Assembly: GCF_008831285.2 (NCBI RefSeq)
Contig: NC_045144.1
Coordinates: 15,921,858 to 15,985,857, forward strand
DNA from: Nymphaea colorata
Lineage: Eukaryota > Streptophyta > Magnoliopsida > Nymphaeales > Nymphaeaceae
Direction of reading: 5' to 3'
DNA length: 64,000 nucleotides
Shown here: positions 44,126-57,020 of the stretch, in pieces
How the letters are laid out: the number at the start of each line of letters is the position of its first letter
Position numbering within the stretch: position 1 is the first letter of the stretch
The notes under the pieces: generated by a model
Seen by the model: the letters and a program-made list of their open reading frames with translations, nothing else
What the model was told of the DNA's origin: nothing
Database searches by the model: none
Translations under genes and position numbers: made by a program

Positions 44126-47100
44126 TCAAATATATCTTAGCCCCATATGGGCTACATGTTTTGAAAACAAGTCTTCGGATATTCCCTTGGTTAAGGGATC
44201 AGCCACCATATCATTGGTAGGCAAGTAATCAACCGAGATTTCATTTTTCTTAATCATTTCATGAACATAATGATATTTCACCATTATATGTTTACTTTTT
44301 GAGCTAACAGCTTCATTCTTCATAAGAGATATAACTGCCTAATTATCATAGTACAGTTGAACATGTTCATGATCAAGATATAATTTCAAGTCCTTCAAGA
44401 ACCGATTTATCCTCACAGCAAAAGTTGTTGCTATGTTACACGCTACATACTTTGCTTCTTGTGTGTGCTGAGCAACACATCCCTGTTTCTTACAGGACCA
44501 GGCTATCGCTCCACCTCCAAAGAGAAAAACATACTCCGAGGTGGATTTACTATCATCTTTGCAACCAGCAAAATCAGCATCGGAATAGCCAACTAAAGTT
44601 AGCTCATCTGCTTGATAGGACAATTTGAGTCTTTTCGTTCCTTTAATGTATCGAAAAATCCTTTTGACTGCTTGCCAATGAGGCCATCCAGGATTACTTT
44701 CATAACGACTAACCAGACCGATAAGAAAACTTATGTCAGGTCTGGTACACAACATTCGATACATTAGACTGCCAACAGCTTGTGCATAGGGAACATTTAA
44801 TTTTTGTTGTCCTTCACCCGGACAATCGCTCCTGCTCAAGTTTGCTCCTTTAGCTATAGGAGTTCCAATCGGTTTGCAATCTGACATCCGAAATTTCTTC
44901 AAGATATAATCAATATATCGCTCTTGGCTTAGACTCAGGATTCTTGAGTTTCTATCTCGAGTGATTTTAATTCCTAATATGTAGGATGCTTCACCCAAGT
45001 CCTTCATTTCGAAGTTTTTGTTCAGCCAAGTCTTTTCTTTGACAATCATGTCGTTATCATTTCCTGTTAGCAATATGTCATCAACGTATAATGATAGAAT
45101 ACAGAAAAGGCTCCCACTTTTCCAAACATACACACAGTGGTCTAGTTGGTTTGCAACGAACCCAAGTTTTGTAATTGCTTTATGAAAAGCAAAATACCAC
45201 TGCCTAGGAGACTGTTTCAGTCCATACAATGATTTATTCAACTTGTACACTTTGTCTTCTTTTTTCTTGATGACATATCCCTGCGGTTGAGTCATATATA
45301 TAGTTTCTTTCAACTCACCATTCAAAAAAGCAGTCTTCACATCCATTTGACAAATATCCAAGTCATAGAATGCCGCGATAGTCAAAATTATTCTGATTGA
45401 TGCGAACTTTGCAACCGGCGAATAGGTCTCTGAGTAATCAATTCCTTCCTTTTGGGAAAAACCTTTCGCCACTAGTCTGGCTTTGAATTTTTCAACTGAT
45501 CCATCAGCTTTATACTTCTTCCTTAGCACCCATTTACATCCTATGGATTTTCTGTCATTAGGAAGATCTACTAATTCCCAGACTTTATTCTTTTCTATGG
45601 ATTCAATTTCTTCATTCATAGCATTCACCCAATCCGATGATTGATGCGAGCTAACCGCTTCATCATATGTCAGATTGTTAGACATTTCGTCAATATCTAC
45701 TAAATAGCATAGCTCCTCTGCCAGATATACATAATAATCATTTAAATATGAAGGAGGAGCTCTAGGTCTTTTATGACCTGATAACGTCTGAGATGACGAG
45801 GTATTCATATCAGTTGGTTCATTGCCTAACTGATCTTCAGTTGGTTCATTACCTAACTGACGATTCCTGCTCAGTTGGTTCATTGCCAAACTGACCTCCA
45901 GTCGGCTCATTACCAGACTGATCTCCAGTCGGATTATTACCAGACTGATCATCTGAATAAATCAGATCATCCAGTGTATCGTTTCGATATTCCACTGGAT
46001 CAAAATCTTTATTGTTGAGTTCTTCTATGAACTCTACATCTCTGCTTTCTATGAGTCCCATAGATGAATGATATAATCTGTAGCCCTTGGATCCTTTTGG
46101 GTATCCAATAAATATACATCTCACTGATCTGTTATCTAGTTTATCCAGTTTTGGATCTAGAATTTTCACATGTGCTACATATCCCCATCTCCTTAAATAT
46201 CTTAGATCTGGTTTTACACCAGTCCATCTTTCATAAGGAGTGGTTGGGACTGCTTTACAGGGCACTCGGTTTATTGTATACATAGCTGTTAACACAGCTT
46301 CTCCCCAAAAAACTTTTGCTAATTGTGCTCCTGCCAACATGGATCTCACCATGTTCAAGAGGGTTCTATTACACCTCTCAGCCACACCATTTTGTTGTGG
46401 TGTCCTAGGCATTGTCTTTTGCCTATTAATTCCAAGGTCTTTGCAGTATTTGAGGAATCCACTAGAAGTGTATTCTCCTCCTCGATCAGACCTTATGATT
46501 TTGATATTCCTTCCAAGTTGTCTTTCGACTTCAGATTTGTATTCCTTGAATTTCTCAAGTGCTTCTGATTTATATCTGATTAAGTATATGTAACCAAATC
46601 TTGAGAAGTCGTCAATAAATGTTATGAAATATAACTTGCCACTGTGAGTTTAGATCCTGAAAGGTTCACAGATATCAGTATGAATTATCTCTAATAATTC
46701 AGTGGCCTGAATTACTTCAGACAGAAATGGTTTTCTTGTCATTTTTTCATATACACATGACTCGCATTTCGCAAAATCATTTATATCTATGTCAGGTATT
46801 AAACCTTGTTGTGTTAGAGTCTGCATCTTTTTTATGCTTATATGGCTTAACCTTTCATGCCATAAGTTTACATTCACACTCATTGCACAATCGAAACAAG
46901 TAGAACTTGAAGCTTCATTCATGTCATTCAGTTTGAACATACCATGTTCTTTTACAAATTTTCCACCAAACATGAACCTTCCATGTTTTCCGACTGTTAC
47001 TTTTCCTGGAATAAAACGTACTTCAAAACTTTTTCCAGTCAGTGCGGAAACAGACACTAGATTCCTCCTCATGGAAGGGACATACAAAACCTCGTTAAGT

Positions 47101-48216
47101 ACAACACTTGTACCCCCAACATTTAGACGATATGCCCCAATTCTCATGACATCACAATAAGAGTTGTTTCCCATATAGACCTTGTGGGTTCCCGAACTCA
47201 GATTTTTTATGTGGATCACTCCTTCTTTTGTCTTTGCAATGTGACGAGTAGCTCCTGAATCGACCCACCATCCAGTTAGATCTCCATCTGCAAACAGACA
47301 TTCTGACACGACACAGATGACTTCTCTATCAGAGTCTCCTTGAGGCTTCCTTCTGTTGTAGTTGCCCTGACCATTGTTGTTTTTCTTACTCGAAAAGTTT
47401 GTCATGCAGTTCTTCTTTATATGTCCAGGCTTTCCACATCTGTAGCATTTCACTACAGTTCCTTGAGATTTTTTAGTACCTGCATAATTGCCCTTGAACT
47501 TGCCATCGTTTCGATTTTTAAATTGTTTTGGTTTTGCAGGCACATGACTACCAACAGGTTTTTCTTGGACTGTCATCAATTCTCTTCTATTTCTTTTGGT
47601 CAGACGTTGTTGCTGTAGAGCTAACTGTATAGGAAGCTTTTCTAAAGTAAGAGTATCAAATTGAACACTCAAAGCAGTAACTGCCATATCCCAAGAAGGA
47701 GGTAGGCTGTTCAGAATTGTACTTATCTGCATATTGTCAGATATGACATTCCCACAACGGCTAAATCTTTAGCCATGACCAACATCTTATTAACATGTCC
47801 ATTACATTGTCTGACTCTTTCATCCTATAGGAATTGTACTGTTCTTGCAGTAACTGAATGTGCATAGCAGTCATGGTGTTGTATTTAGAAGCGATAGTAT
47901 CAAACATATCCTTGACAGTTGGACAATCCTCAAAGACTCTAATTTGATCATCTTCCATGAAGGCTAACATGATAGTTTTAGCCATTAGATCATCAGAAGT
48001 AAATGACTCATATGTCTTTTTCTCTTCATCTGTGGGTTTGTCTCCTAAAGTAGGAAAAGACTCGTTGATCACATAAATGAGTCTTTCTAAAGTCAAGGCC
48101 AACATTATTATTCTGCGGTTCCATGCATGGAAATTTGTCCCATTTAATTTCTCAGTCTTAGCTAATTCAGAAGCTCCGACTCTTGATGTCATTTCTAAAT
48201 TAATTTCCCATGGCAA
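44126..48216 (-). pseudogene. Copia gag-pol polyprotein with four visible lesions
   Basis: Gag starts at 48216 (KLNGTNFHAWNRRI). A frameshift near 47760 leads into 47732-46650, which has zinc knuckle CYRCGKPGHIKKNC (near 47447), protease WWVDSGATRHI, and GAG-pre-integrase (LWHERLSHIS, CESCVYEKM). An in-frame TAA at 46650 interrupts the start of integrase, whose core FIDDFSRFGY, IRSDRGGEY and QQNGVAERCNR continues in the same frame to 45849. Another frame change near 45900 precedes the reverse transcriptase (GCKWVLRKKYKADGS, QMDVKTAFLNGEL, LYVDDILLTGND) and RNase H (SDADFAGCKDD). A TAG at 44339 replaces glutamine in the LYYDNQ motif before the tail ending at 44126. Catalytic motifs are otherwise intact, consistent with recent inactivation. 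Confidence 0.93.
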
Positions 48217-50013
48217 GTTAAGAACAACAATAGCAAAAGGAAATAAAAATTACAATAAATATCACATCAAGAGGTCTTAAAATAAATATTCTAGAGCATG
48301 TACATTAATCTCAAACAACATTCTAAAATAAAATGTAGAACAAGAAGACTATAGATTAAATTTAGTACATACATAACTCTTTTCAGAGTTATTTTCATTT
48401 TCAGAACCCTCTTTCTCCACTGTTTAACAAGCTAGAGGGTGCCATACGAAATTTTTGCATAAGAGCAAGGTTTTCCGCTAAAATTGCTAAATAATTTTTC
48501 GAAACCCCTTATAGCAATTTATAATAACTCTGATGGTCCCCACAAGCAATTTCTTATAAAGTTCCAGGTTTTTGATGAAAATAACTTTCGCAAGCCTCTT
48601 TTGGAAGAGTTTTTCAGCAAAAATGTTGCGGCTTTCATTTACAAAATTTTTAACAGCGTTTTTGAAAAAAACGTCTAAATGGTGGACTGTATTTGTAATT
48701 TTCAGAATATTGCTATAAATACCCTTCCAAACCATTTTTTTTCATTTCTTCGTTTGCTTTCTCTCTCCTCGCGGGAGCTTCTCTCTCCTAGGGTTAGCCC
48801 GACACACTTCCGCCGCTGCCTCTGCGAATTTTCTTCCACCGTCGCCGTTCCTCTTCCCGTTTTCCTCTACTTCTACCACACAAAAGACGACAGTAGTCAA
48901 GTCCGACGGTGAGCGAACATGGTGAGGTGCCTTCTCTTTCGGGTTTTGATTTTCAATGTCTGGCACTTTCGGCCATCGACTCTCAAGATCCCAAGCTTTT
49001 ATTTTACCAGAGCGGCGGGAAGAACTTCACTCCACAGGCAGCGGGGAATGAGAAGTATCAACAAGATTTTGGGCGTCTTCCTAGGGTTTCTGTCGCAGTC
49101 TACCCTCCTACCCGAACTCCCTCTCTGCTACCATCAAGAGGAGAGCTCCATTACAGGCAAGAGATTTGTGCTTTTGAGAATGAAGGAAGCGACTGGCTTC
49201 AGTCAGTCGGGCGACTGCTTCTGCTTGTCGGTAGAGAAGACAGGGGCAGAGTGTGGGAGTTAAAAAATCTGAGACCCAATTAGCGACAAAAACTTGGCAG
49301 GAGAAAGTTAGCAGGTTCAGCGACGTTTTCTTCCCTCTTATTTGTTTATAGGTTTTAATTTTGTTGTAGCTGGGTAGAGCATACTCTTCATCCGTTGAAA
49401 ACAGTAGAATTCGGGATGACAGCAGAGACTTGTATAGCAAGCTCTATAGCCAGGCCCTTGAAGAGTTCAGGAGAACAACTCTTGCTTGTATTTGGTTCGG
49501 AACCCTCTGAGAAAGCTCTTAATAGAAAGATATCGATGCTCTGTTTTAGGGTTAGCTCTGGTCTGGTCTCTTGTTTACAAAAAAAAAAGAGACAACCTAA
49601 TATGTAAAGCAGAGAGCCCCAAACCCTTCAATACTATTATGCTTTACTTTCAGAAAATAGAACTTCAAACAACATGATACACATGCGACTAGCATGCTCA
49701 CACATGTTCACGAAATACCATGTTCTATAATTATAGGCATAGAAATTATATCGATCGATTTGCAGTCGTCATGCTTCTTGAATAACATGCATAGAAATAA
49801 CTAAGCATGTTGATTTGCGTACAGAAAGTCTTAACTTGCTTCATCCACGCAGCACAGTTCTGAACCTTTGATCTAGCAAGCTTTCATCATTCACGAAACA
49901 TGATTGGAGGAACATGATGCATGTTTTACGCATTCAAGCATGATACAAACTTAGGCATTCACCAAGGGCATCACAGACGTCAGAACAGACTTACTTGAGA
50001 TCGCACAACTTAG
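48217..50013. other. Long leader of the younger copia, with a plus-strand promoter-like segment
   Basis: Between gag and the primer-binding site. On the plus strand, opposite to the element, GCTATAAATACCC (near 48711-48723) is followed by a pyrimidine-rich tract, gene-like GC-rich DNA (48765-48900) and an ATG at 48919 whose next bases GTGAGG form a splice donor. This resembles the 5' end of a captured host gene (TATA, leader, exon ending at or near the ATG). No recognisable protein can be read. Confidence 0.4.
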
Positions 50014-50025
50014 GCTCTGATACCA
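50014..50025 (-). other. Primer-binding site, tRNA-iMet type
   Basis: Minus strand TGGTATCAGAGC, exact, one base from the LTR at 50027. Confidence 0.92.
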
Positions 50026-50026
50026 C

Positions 50027-50464
50027 TGTTGAATGGTTTGACGTCGCAGCGGAAGTCTGACCCAAATCTTGTAGCAGCGGAAGTTGCACGGTCGGAGGTT
50101 GAACGTCGTCTCCTTTGTTAGGTGTTCTCCACAACCAAGTGCAGCAGTCACGAACGGTTACCTCTGTAAAGGAGAGAAACAGAACCAGTGCAAGAGAAGG
50201 AGGAAGAAGCAGGTGTTAGTTTTAGGGGTTTGCTTCCAAGGGGCTTCTTACAGTCAGTTTTTATTTTCAAGAGAGCTTGCTAGGAATATATAGTCCAGCC
50301 CCTTAGGTTTTCCCCAAACCCTAGCTGCGGTTACTTGGGATATTCTTTAGGAGGAGATTTAGATGACGTGTGTAGCTTTATCTCCCCACAACTTTTGAGT
50401 AAATCTCGTAACTGCAGGGCAGTTACGAGATATCCGGATAGGGCTCAATGGCCACTATCCAACA
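50027..50464 (-). repeat. 5' LTR of the younger copia
   Basis: Partner of 43523-43960, followed by target duplication GATTT at 50465-50469. Confidence 0.95.
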
Positions 50465-50780
50465 GATTTCAGATCCCGTCGAATCTGAGATCCATGGGGA
50501 ATCAAACACAATCATAGTGTCCCTCAATATTTACTTCATCATGTATTTAAAAGGTCTAAGATTTTTTGAATTAGTAGTTATTTTTCCTAAAGCTTCTCAC
50601 TTGACACTATTATCCTCTTAGCAACAACAGCTGCATTATGAACTGAGTGTTGAGTTGTGCAATTCGATCAGCTTCAGCCACTTCTTTTTTTTTAGTGTGA
50701 GTGGATTGCTTCTCCACCGCCCTGAAGAGAGACCATTGCCCCTCTTCCTCCCTACCCCCCTGCACTCCTTGCTCCCGGGG

Positions 50781-51011
50781 ACACAGAGCTTGCTTCAAGA
50801 CCCTTTTAAGGTCAAGGGAGGAAGCACACAACTATACACTTGTTTCCATTTGAATAAACGAGGGATGCAAAAGTTTTGGATTCAAGCCCGATGACACAGA
50901 GCTTGCTTCAGGACCCTTTGGAGGTGAGGTCCAGGGAGGGAGCGCACAACTATACACTTGTTTCCATTTGAATAAACTAGAGATGCAAAAGTTTTGGATT
51001 CAAGTTAGATG
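50781..51011. repeat. 113-bp tandem duplication
   Basis: Two copies starting at 50781 and 50894, sharing ACACAGAGCTTGCTTCA, CACAACTATACACTTGTTTC and GATGCAAAAGTTTTGGATTC. The copies differ by several substitutions and a few inserted bases. Confidence 0.9.
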
Positions 51012-53639
51012 CAGCTTTTACTGAATCCATTTTAGTAAGACCCTATATAATTTGATCAAATTCAAAGTTCTACTTTTTAAAAAGAAATTTGGAGCACCCA
51101 GTAAAAGGTCAATTGTTTATATGTGTTATAGGATTCCAGTTTGATGTCAAGCTTGGATTCAGATTGTTCAACTATGAAATTGCATACTATCTGAATTTCT
51201 TTATCAAATCTGATAAAATACCGGGATTGAAAAACAGTTAGTAATCAGATCTGAATTTCTTTGTCAAATCTGCCGAAAATAGATTCCAAATCAGATTTGG
51301 TAAGCAAGTGCACCCAGTCCCTTTGTATCCCTAAAGCAGACTGGCAGTTCTGTTCCTCTATCAGCCTCCAGCCCAATAAAATTCTTTTCTAAATCCATTA
51401 CACCTTTTGAACTCTTCCAAATTATTGACATACTATGCTTATAGAAGTATCTTTAACTGAATTAGGTTAGTTCATGTACACCCACTCTTGATATGCTGAG
51501 ATGCCAATCAAGCCTGATTAGCTTTATTAACTTCATGCACGCACACACCTTTCAATTAGATGAAAGTTTTTTTATCACATTTGGGTGCAAATGATTCCGG
51601 CTCCACTCTTTAGCAAATTCAACTTCATCGGATGTAATAAGATTTAGATTCACACTCAGATTCAGTTGATCCTATTTTTAAAAACCAAGTTTGGATTAGG
51701 CCAGCACAAGATGGGATATTTATATGTAATTGGATCAGGTTTTCATTGGACCCTGGCCACTTATTAGTAGACTGTCACTTGAGGTGCGCCGATGTGAAAC
51801 CTCACTCTGTTCCCTTGTCCTCAGGGTCCAAGACTGCTTCAAGGACCTGAATGATTAGTAATATTCATGCCTTAAAATTCATGTAGATTCATGAAACACT
51901 AGAACATGAGACACTCACGGAATCTCTACTGCCAAACAACACCAAACAAATTCAACAAGTATCCAGCGAATCTGCCTCAAATATCGGTGTAGATTCATGA
52001 AACAATAATTTTAGTGTTTCATGAACCTGCCCATGTTTACGGACACTACCTAAGTGTTGTTCCCACTAAATGACCTCTTAGTATTTCATCCAAATGAATG
52101 TTATATTTGATTAACCTATTTGCAAAGATGCCAATAAATGTGCTTTTTTTAATTACTAATTCAAATTTGAAATTATGGATTCGAATTTGCTAGAGAAAAC
52201 CAGATCCAATCCATACATATTTGTATTAGTTATGCAGTTTCACGACTGAATCTGAATCTGAGCTCAATATCCAAAGTTCTGATAGAATTTCACTTCAAAG
52301 TCGGATCATATGTTCTAGCTGGATTCATTTTTGGAAATCGGGTCTGAATCAGAGTCCTTATTCAAATATAATTACATAAAATATATCCAATTCAGAATCC
52401 AACAAGATTCTAACTGTTTATGTCTCTACCCATTTGAGAGCCGTCGGTTGTGCATGATGCCAATACCGAATATTTGTTTTTTGGAAAAAAAAAACTTCAG
52501 AAATACATACAGAACGCAAAAGAGAACGAGTAAAAGCTGTTGGTGTTTGGTTCCTCAGTGTCATATGCCTCATTCTATGGGAAAAAGAAAATCTTTTCAA
52601 TTTTCGAAACAAAATTGTTCTTTTTATTGAACAAAAATGTTACACGGCTTCTTTATGTAAAATGAAAATTCTCAAATCTATAATTTTTAGACTACAACAC
52701 AGATAAGAGTTGAGATCCGTATCACCTATTGGGGATTTCAAATCTTTTTGGATCTGAGATCCGTAGAAAATCAAATGCAATAACAGATATCCAGAAGCTG
52801 TACTTCATCCAGATTCGTGAAGCGCGCTTCTCATGTGTTATTTGTCGAGTGACGAGTGAAGGGTGAAGCGTGGACGGGACGGCCTACTGCTCACAAAGAC
52901 TGAATCAATTGAAAGCACATTAGTGGAAAGATGAAATTTCTTCTAAAAATTAGCTTTCCTTTGTAATCCCAAATATGATCCTGAAGCTTTCATTTTCCAA
53001 TGTGGTCCCTGGTTGACCAAACGCCTACCAAATAAAAGGTTTACCTTTATTATTGTCTTCCAACACATTGAAATGTTGCCAAGACACAAAAGTCACTTTT
53101 TTTTGTTGCAGGAATGGAACATGTATTTGGACTTAAATAATGTTGTCAACATTGACATATGACATGTGCTAAAACAATATACTAAATCACATCATATCAA
53201 AAAGGTCAATGGGAGGGCTAAAAATTGTGTTGAGAGATGATAATATTGTAAACTTGTATCGAAGAGATATTAACATATGCATATATACTCATATAAAAGC
53301 TAGAGAGGCATGTGGCTTTTGATGCTTTACTTAATGCTTTTAAAAAGAAAAAAATTAAGCAACTTTTTATTACCCTTTCTTTGAAAGCAATTTATATGGG
53401 TCGATTTTTCATGAATCCGATGCAGGAGGATATGATACGATATTGGATAGTTATTTAAAAACTAATGAAAGTAAGATTTGCCAATTTTCATGTGCTTCAA
53501 TGCGCCACAAGTTAACCCAAGGCTGTTTTTCAACAGTTGCAGATAAAGCTGGCGCCCACATCGGAAATATTTAAATTCGGAGACCCTATTTAAAATTAAT
53601 AACAGAAGTTGGATCTCAGCCAAAAACTTTTCGAAAGAG
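51012..53639. other. Intergenic DNA without a recognisable gene
   Basis: AT-rich, with many short GATTC/GAATC phrases (51120-52400) suggesting an old, unnamed repeat. Near 52680-52785 there is a diverged relative of the inverted-repeat element at 43358-50513. No coding region can be supported on either strand. Confidence 0.5.
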
Positions 53640-53961
53640 TGAGAGAAGAGGACCCAAGTGGTAACGTTGGAAGGGAAGTTTGATGGACTCCTTCCTCCCC
53701 TCCTTGCAGAACCCAAAACAAAATCCCAAGTCTCTCTTTCTCCCCATTCCTGTAATCCCTCTTTCCTCCACCGTTAGCTTCCTCCAGCCACCGGCGATCG
53801 GGCTGTCGCCGGTGTCTTTCTCTCTCTCCCTTTCCCCTCACGCATCTGTTACCCTAGCCCTATAGATTTGAGCCCTAGCCACCGGTGATCGCAAAGTAAT
53901 GGCCGGCTGATTCTCTGGTGACTCTCTTTCTCTCCTTGATCGCTGCGGCTACACAAGCAAA

Positions 53962-53963
<2 letters not shown>
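53640..53963 (+). other. Probable 5'-UTR exon of the ARG1-type gene
   Basis: C/T-rich, GC-higher DNA unlike its surroundings, with CCCTAGCC and CACCGGCGATCG phrases typical of plant leaders. It ends at AAAAG|GTCTCT (donor at 53964), followed at once by a (TC)n run. The next acceptor with the start codon is CTGCAG at 57001-57006, so a 3-kb 5'-UTR intron is inferred. The exon start is not determined. Confidence 0.45.

Positions 53964-53964
<1 letters not shown>

Positions 53965-53996
<32 letters not shown>
53965..53996. repeat. (TC)n microsatellite
   Basis: An uninterrupted TC run directly downstream of the inferred 5'-UTR exon. Confidence 0.95.
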
Positions 53997-54001
<5 letters not shown>

Positions 54002-57000
54002 GGTTGTGCATATTAGCTGAAACTCTTAAGGAATAAAGATTGCTGGTTTCATGGATCACGTCAATTTTGTGCACAGTAATTGTCGTTTGCGTGAATTGTC
54101 GAAAATGGAACAACTCCAGTATTGCACTCCCTTGGGTGCGCTATTATAGATGCTGGCAGATGCACCCCGATGTTCATAGTATGAGATGAATGTCCTGCAG
54201 CAGAATGACTATGTGTGGCACAGTTTGGCTGCTATTATATTTTAGGGTGACTCATGTTGCACTTGTTCGTTTCACGTTCTTATAGACCAGATTGCTTATT
54301 TTGTTGCTCATTCCTGTAGTGCATATGATCACCATTATCCTGCACCGTTGTTTGATGGAGTAATCTGTACACCCAATTTGATTTCGGACTCGGAACCGGT
54401 AGCTCATAAAGCCCTAGTTGCAGATTTTTGAGTAGTATTTGATTTAGAGGTGTATGACATCATTTCTTTTAGTATATATCATGCTTTGTGTAGAATTTGC
54501 CAACTAAAAAAAGGCTATTTATTTTTATTGCAAAAATTTGAGTCTCCGCTTACCTTAAAACCAGTCTTAACGATTTCCCTCATATAATAGGTGTTAATTA
54601 CAAAACATGTGTGTAGGTGTTGATTGATAGAAAGCATTTATAAGTGCCAATGAATTACAATTTCATGCTACCTCACTGTTCAAAGATTGGAGGGACAGAG
54701 CAATTCCTGCATTTTCATCACCGGCCCATTGCTTTGATCAGTCACATGCTTTAGCATATGATTCCAGTCCTTTAAGCCTGTGTTTGTGTATATCTACTCG
54801 TATATGTATATGCATTTATATTGCATGCACACCTACGTTTTCAGGCATACAGGTTAGAATTTCCCATTGGTCCTTCATGACCTCTCATTTCCTGGTTATT
54901 TCTATGAATGACCATATATCTCAAAAGTATGTATTCTAATGCCTACAGCCAAGAGGTAAAACTAATGTTACTAACCTTTGCCTGCAATGATTTGATCCTA
55001 GTCTATTTGTCATCCCAGAAGAGTGATTTTATGTTTTTTTAACAATCTCAACATCTGAGACGTGAGCTTTGTGTTCTCAGCTAACAGGTCGTAGGCATCC
55101 CATGCTTTTACATGTATCTGCAACTCAAGGATCTGTAAAAATTAGGCAAGAAAAATAAAAGCTTTCATGCTGTTATTATATCACTTTAATTAATAGGTTT
55201 CACTGTAAGTTTGTATTATAAAGAAATTTCAGGTTATATCTATGGCTACAACATTCCTAGCCACTCATTATTGAGATATGGTGATCACCTTCATACAGAA
55301 GATGGTGATCATACTAATCAAAATTCATTCTTAACCACCCATTATTGAGATATGGTGATCACCTTCATACTAGTCCCTTAGGAAAATTACTAATCTTACC
55401 AAAAATCCAGATACAGCTTCTGCTGGGAAAACCAGGAAGAAGGTTGCAGGACACATGCAGTTTTTGCTGGTGTGCAGAGCTGCAAAAGTAGGATGATTAA
55501 CAAAAGAAGTGGAGTACATGTCAGGGTTGCAATAGTTTGGTCGGGTTACATCATCTTTCATTCTTTGACATGAAACTTCTGACAATATCATACCGTTGCC
55601 ACTGAAATCATGAGGCATAATTGAAGGTCATCTAAATGGTTGGGTTTCATTTCGGATCCAGTTCCAAATTATGCTTCAAATAAAAGGGCCTGAATTTCGT
55701 TTCTTTTTTTTAACAAAAAATTATTTGGATGTCTAAGGGTCCTGGATACCTCACAGTCTGATTTTCCATTGAATGTGATTGGGCAAATTCTAAATGCCGT
55801 TATGGATTTTTTGGAAAAGTAGGACACCATTGTGTACATTATTCAAAGGAACATACCGGAAGCTGTACCTTGCCAAGATCGTTGTGGAATTTTATCTGTC
55901 ATCCCCTATATGGGCTAGCACATGTTTTTACTAAATTAGGGCTATCATTCCGTACATCTCTCAGCTTTTAGCTATATTAGATGGACATCAATCTCAGATG
56001 CTTACCATGACCAGCAAATAGATAAGCTAAAGTTGACAAGTTGATGTACAAATCTTTCTTCCGTAGACATTTAAGATCGCACTCTAGAGAAACATGAAGC
56101 ATTGAAACTAGTTGAATCAATTGCAAATGTAAATAGATCATGAGATTTACTACAAATTGATGAATAAATTGAACACATCTACAACATGAAATGTAACCAT
56201 CAGGTAAATACAATCAAAGTATCTACAGTTTATGAAAACATTTACAAGATAATAGTAACTAATGAACAACATGCATTAGATTTCTTTATTTCTAATATTC
56301 ATCTATAGTTTTTTTCTTAATGTGGCTTCAGTTTGTCTCCTTTTTTCTTTCGTTTCAGAAGGGTTGATCACTGTTGTGTAATGCCAGTGTTGAATCTGAT
56401 AGTCTAGGATTGGGTGATCCCGAGCTGATTCAACCAATTCAACTGATTCAGCTGACCTAGAACTGAGTCCTCTAGGACTTTTTTGCGTTTGGCTTATGCT
56501 TGACTCCTGAACCCAGTCACTTGACAATTCCGGTCTACTCCAATCCCTGAGTTGACTTGCCAGATTTGACAACCGTGATCTTTCTCTTTCTACTATACAA
56601 ATGCAGCTATAAATTTAGTTCTTTTTGTTCATTTTTCTTCACTAAGAGGGAGAAATTAGGGTGTTGAGTATCTCATTAGATTGTGTCCCAGTTTCCCAAT
56701 TTCTTTTATTGCTTTTGTTTCTGTAACCCCCTAGAATTTTAAGTTTCTACAGTTAATTGGAATCTTATTCATTGTCTCATTCAGGGATCAGATTCCTGCA
56801 GTTTGGCGAGCAATTTGCTTTGTTATGCCACTAATTTTCTCCTTTTATTGTTCTTTTTATGTTGTCATGTGCTTCAAGGTTTAGATTTTGAGCTTTTAAA
56901 TTTCCTCCTTGTTTGGTTTGTTTCTTGTTTTGTGGAGGAAAGTCAGCAAGTGGTTTTGAAGCTTGATTTGGACAGTTCCATCTGCAGTGGCTTGATCTGA

Positions 57001-57006
57001 CTGCAG
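53997..57006. other. Inferred 5'-UTR intron of the ARG1-type gene
   Basis: No gene. A 30-bp unit ATTATTGAGATATGGTGATCA... recurs at 55267 and 55344. A possible hAT-like repeat lies near 56383-56577: it starts CAGTGTTGAATCTGA, and the complement of its end starts CACGGTTGTCAAATCTG. No target duplication was found for it. Confidence 0.4.
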
Positions 57007-57020
57007 GACTCAGAACGAAA

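Larger units (their letters stand above)
43523..50464 (-). mobile_element. Ty1-copia retrotransposon, full length, relatively young
   Basis: Both LTRs are 438 bp (43523-43960 and 50027-50464), starting TGTTGAATGGTTTGACG and ending GCCACTATCCAACA. I count 12 differences (about 2.7%). The target duplication GATTT is at 43518-43522 and 50465-50469. The polypurine tract is AGTGGGAGA (minus strand) at 43961-43970, and the primer-binding site is at 50014-50025. Coding order is copia (integrase before reverse transcriptase) and motifs resemble the Tork/TNT1 lineage, which is tentative. Total length is 6.9 kb, including a 1.8-kb leader. Coding lesions make it non-autonomous. Confidence 0.96.
43358..50513. 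mobile_element. Small inverted-repeat element (about 209 bp) split by a copia
   Basis: Left end GGTTGTGTTTGATTACC and complement of the right end GATTGTGTTTGATTCCC match at 15 of 17 positions. Inside them CGAATCTCAGATC and its complement lie near both ends. The element proper is 43358-43522 plus 50470-50513; everything between is the copia at 43523-50464. The flanking triplets are TTA and ATA, so a TWA-type target duplication is possible but not exact. A related end (GGATCTGAGATCCGTAG, AAATCAAATGCAA) appears near 52745-52785. Confidence 0.6.

Noticed and set aside
48909-49283. Two overlapping plus-strand frames of about 115-124 codons in the copia leader
   Set aside because: Neither shows a recognisable domain and they overlap in different frames. 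Kept only as a finding about a possible captured gene start.
53462-53865. Open frames on both strands in the C/T-rich segment
   Set aside because: No domain. The segment is better explained as a 5'-UTR exon of the downstream DnaJ gene.
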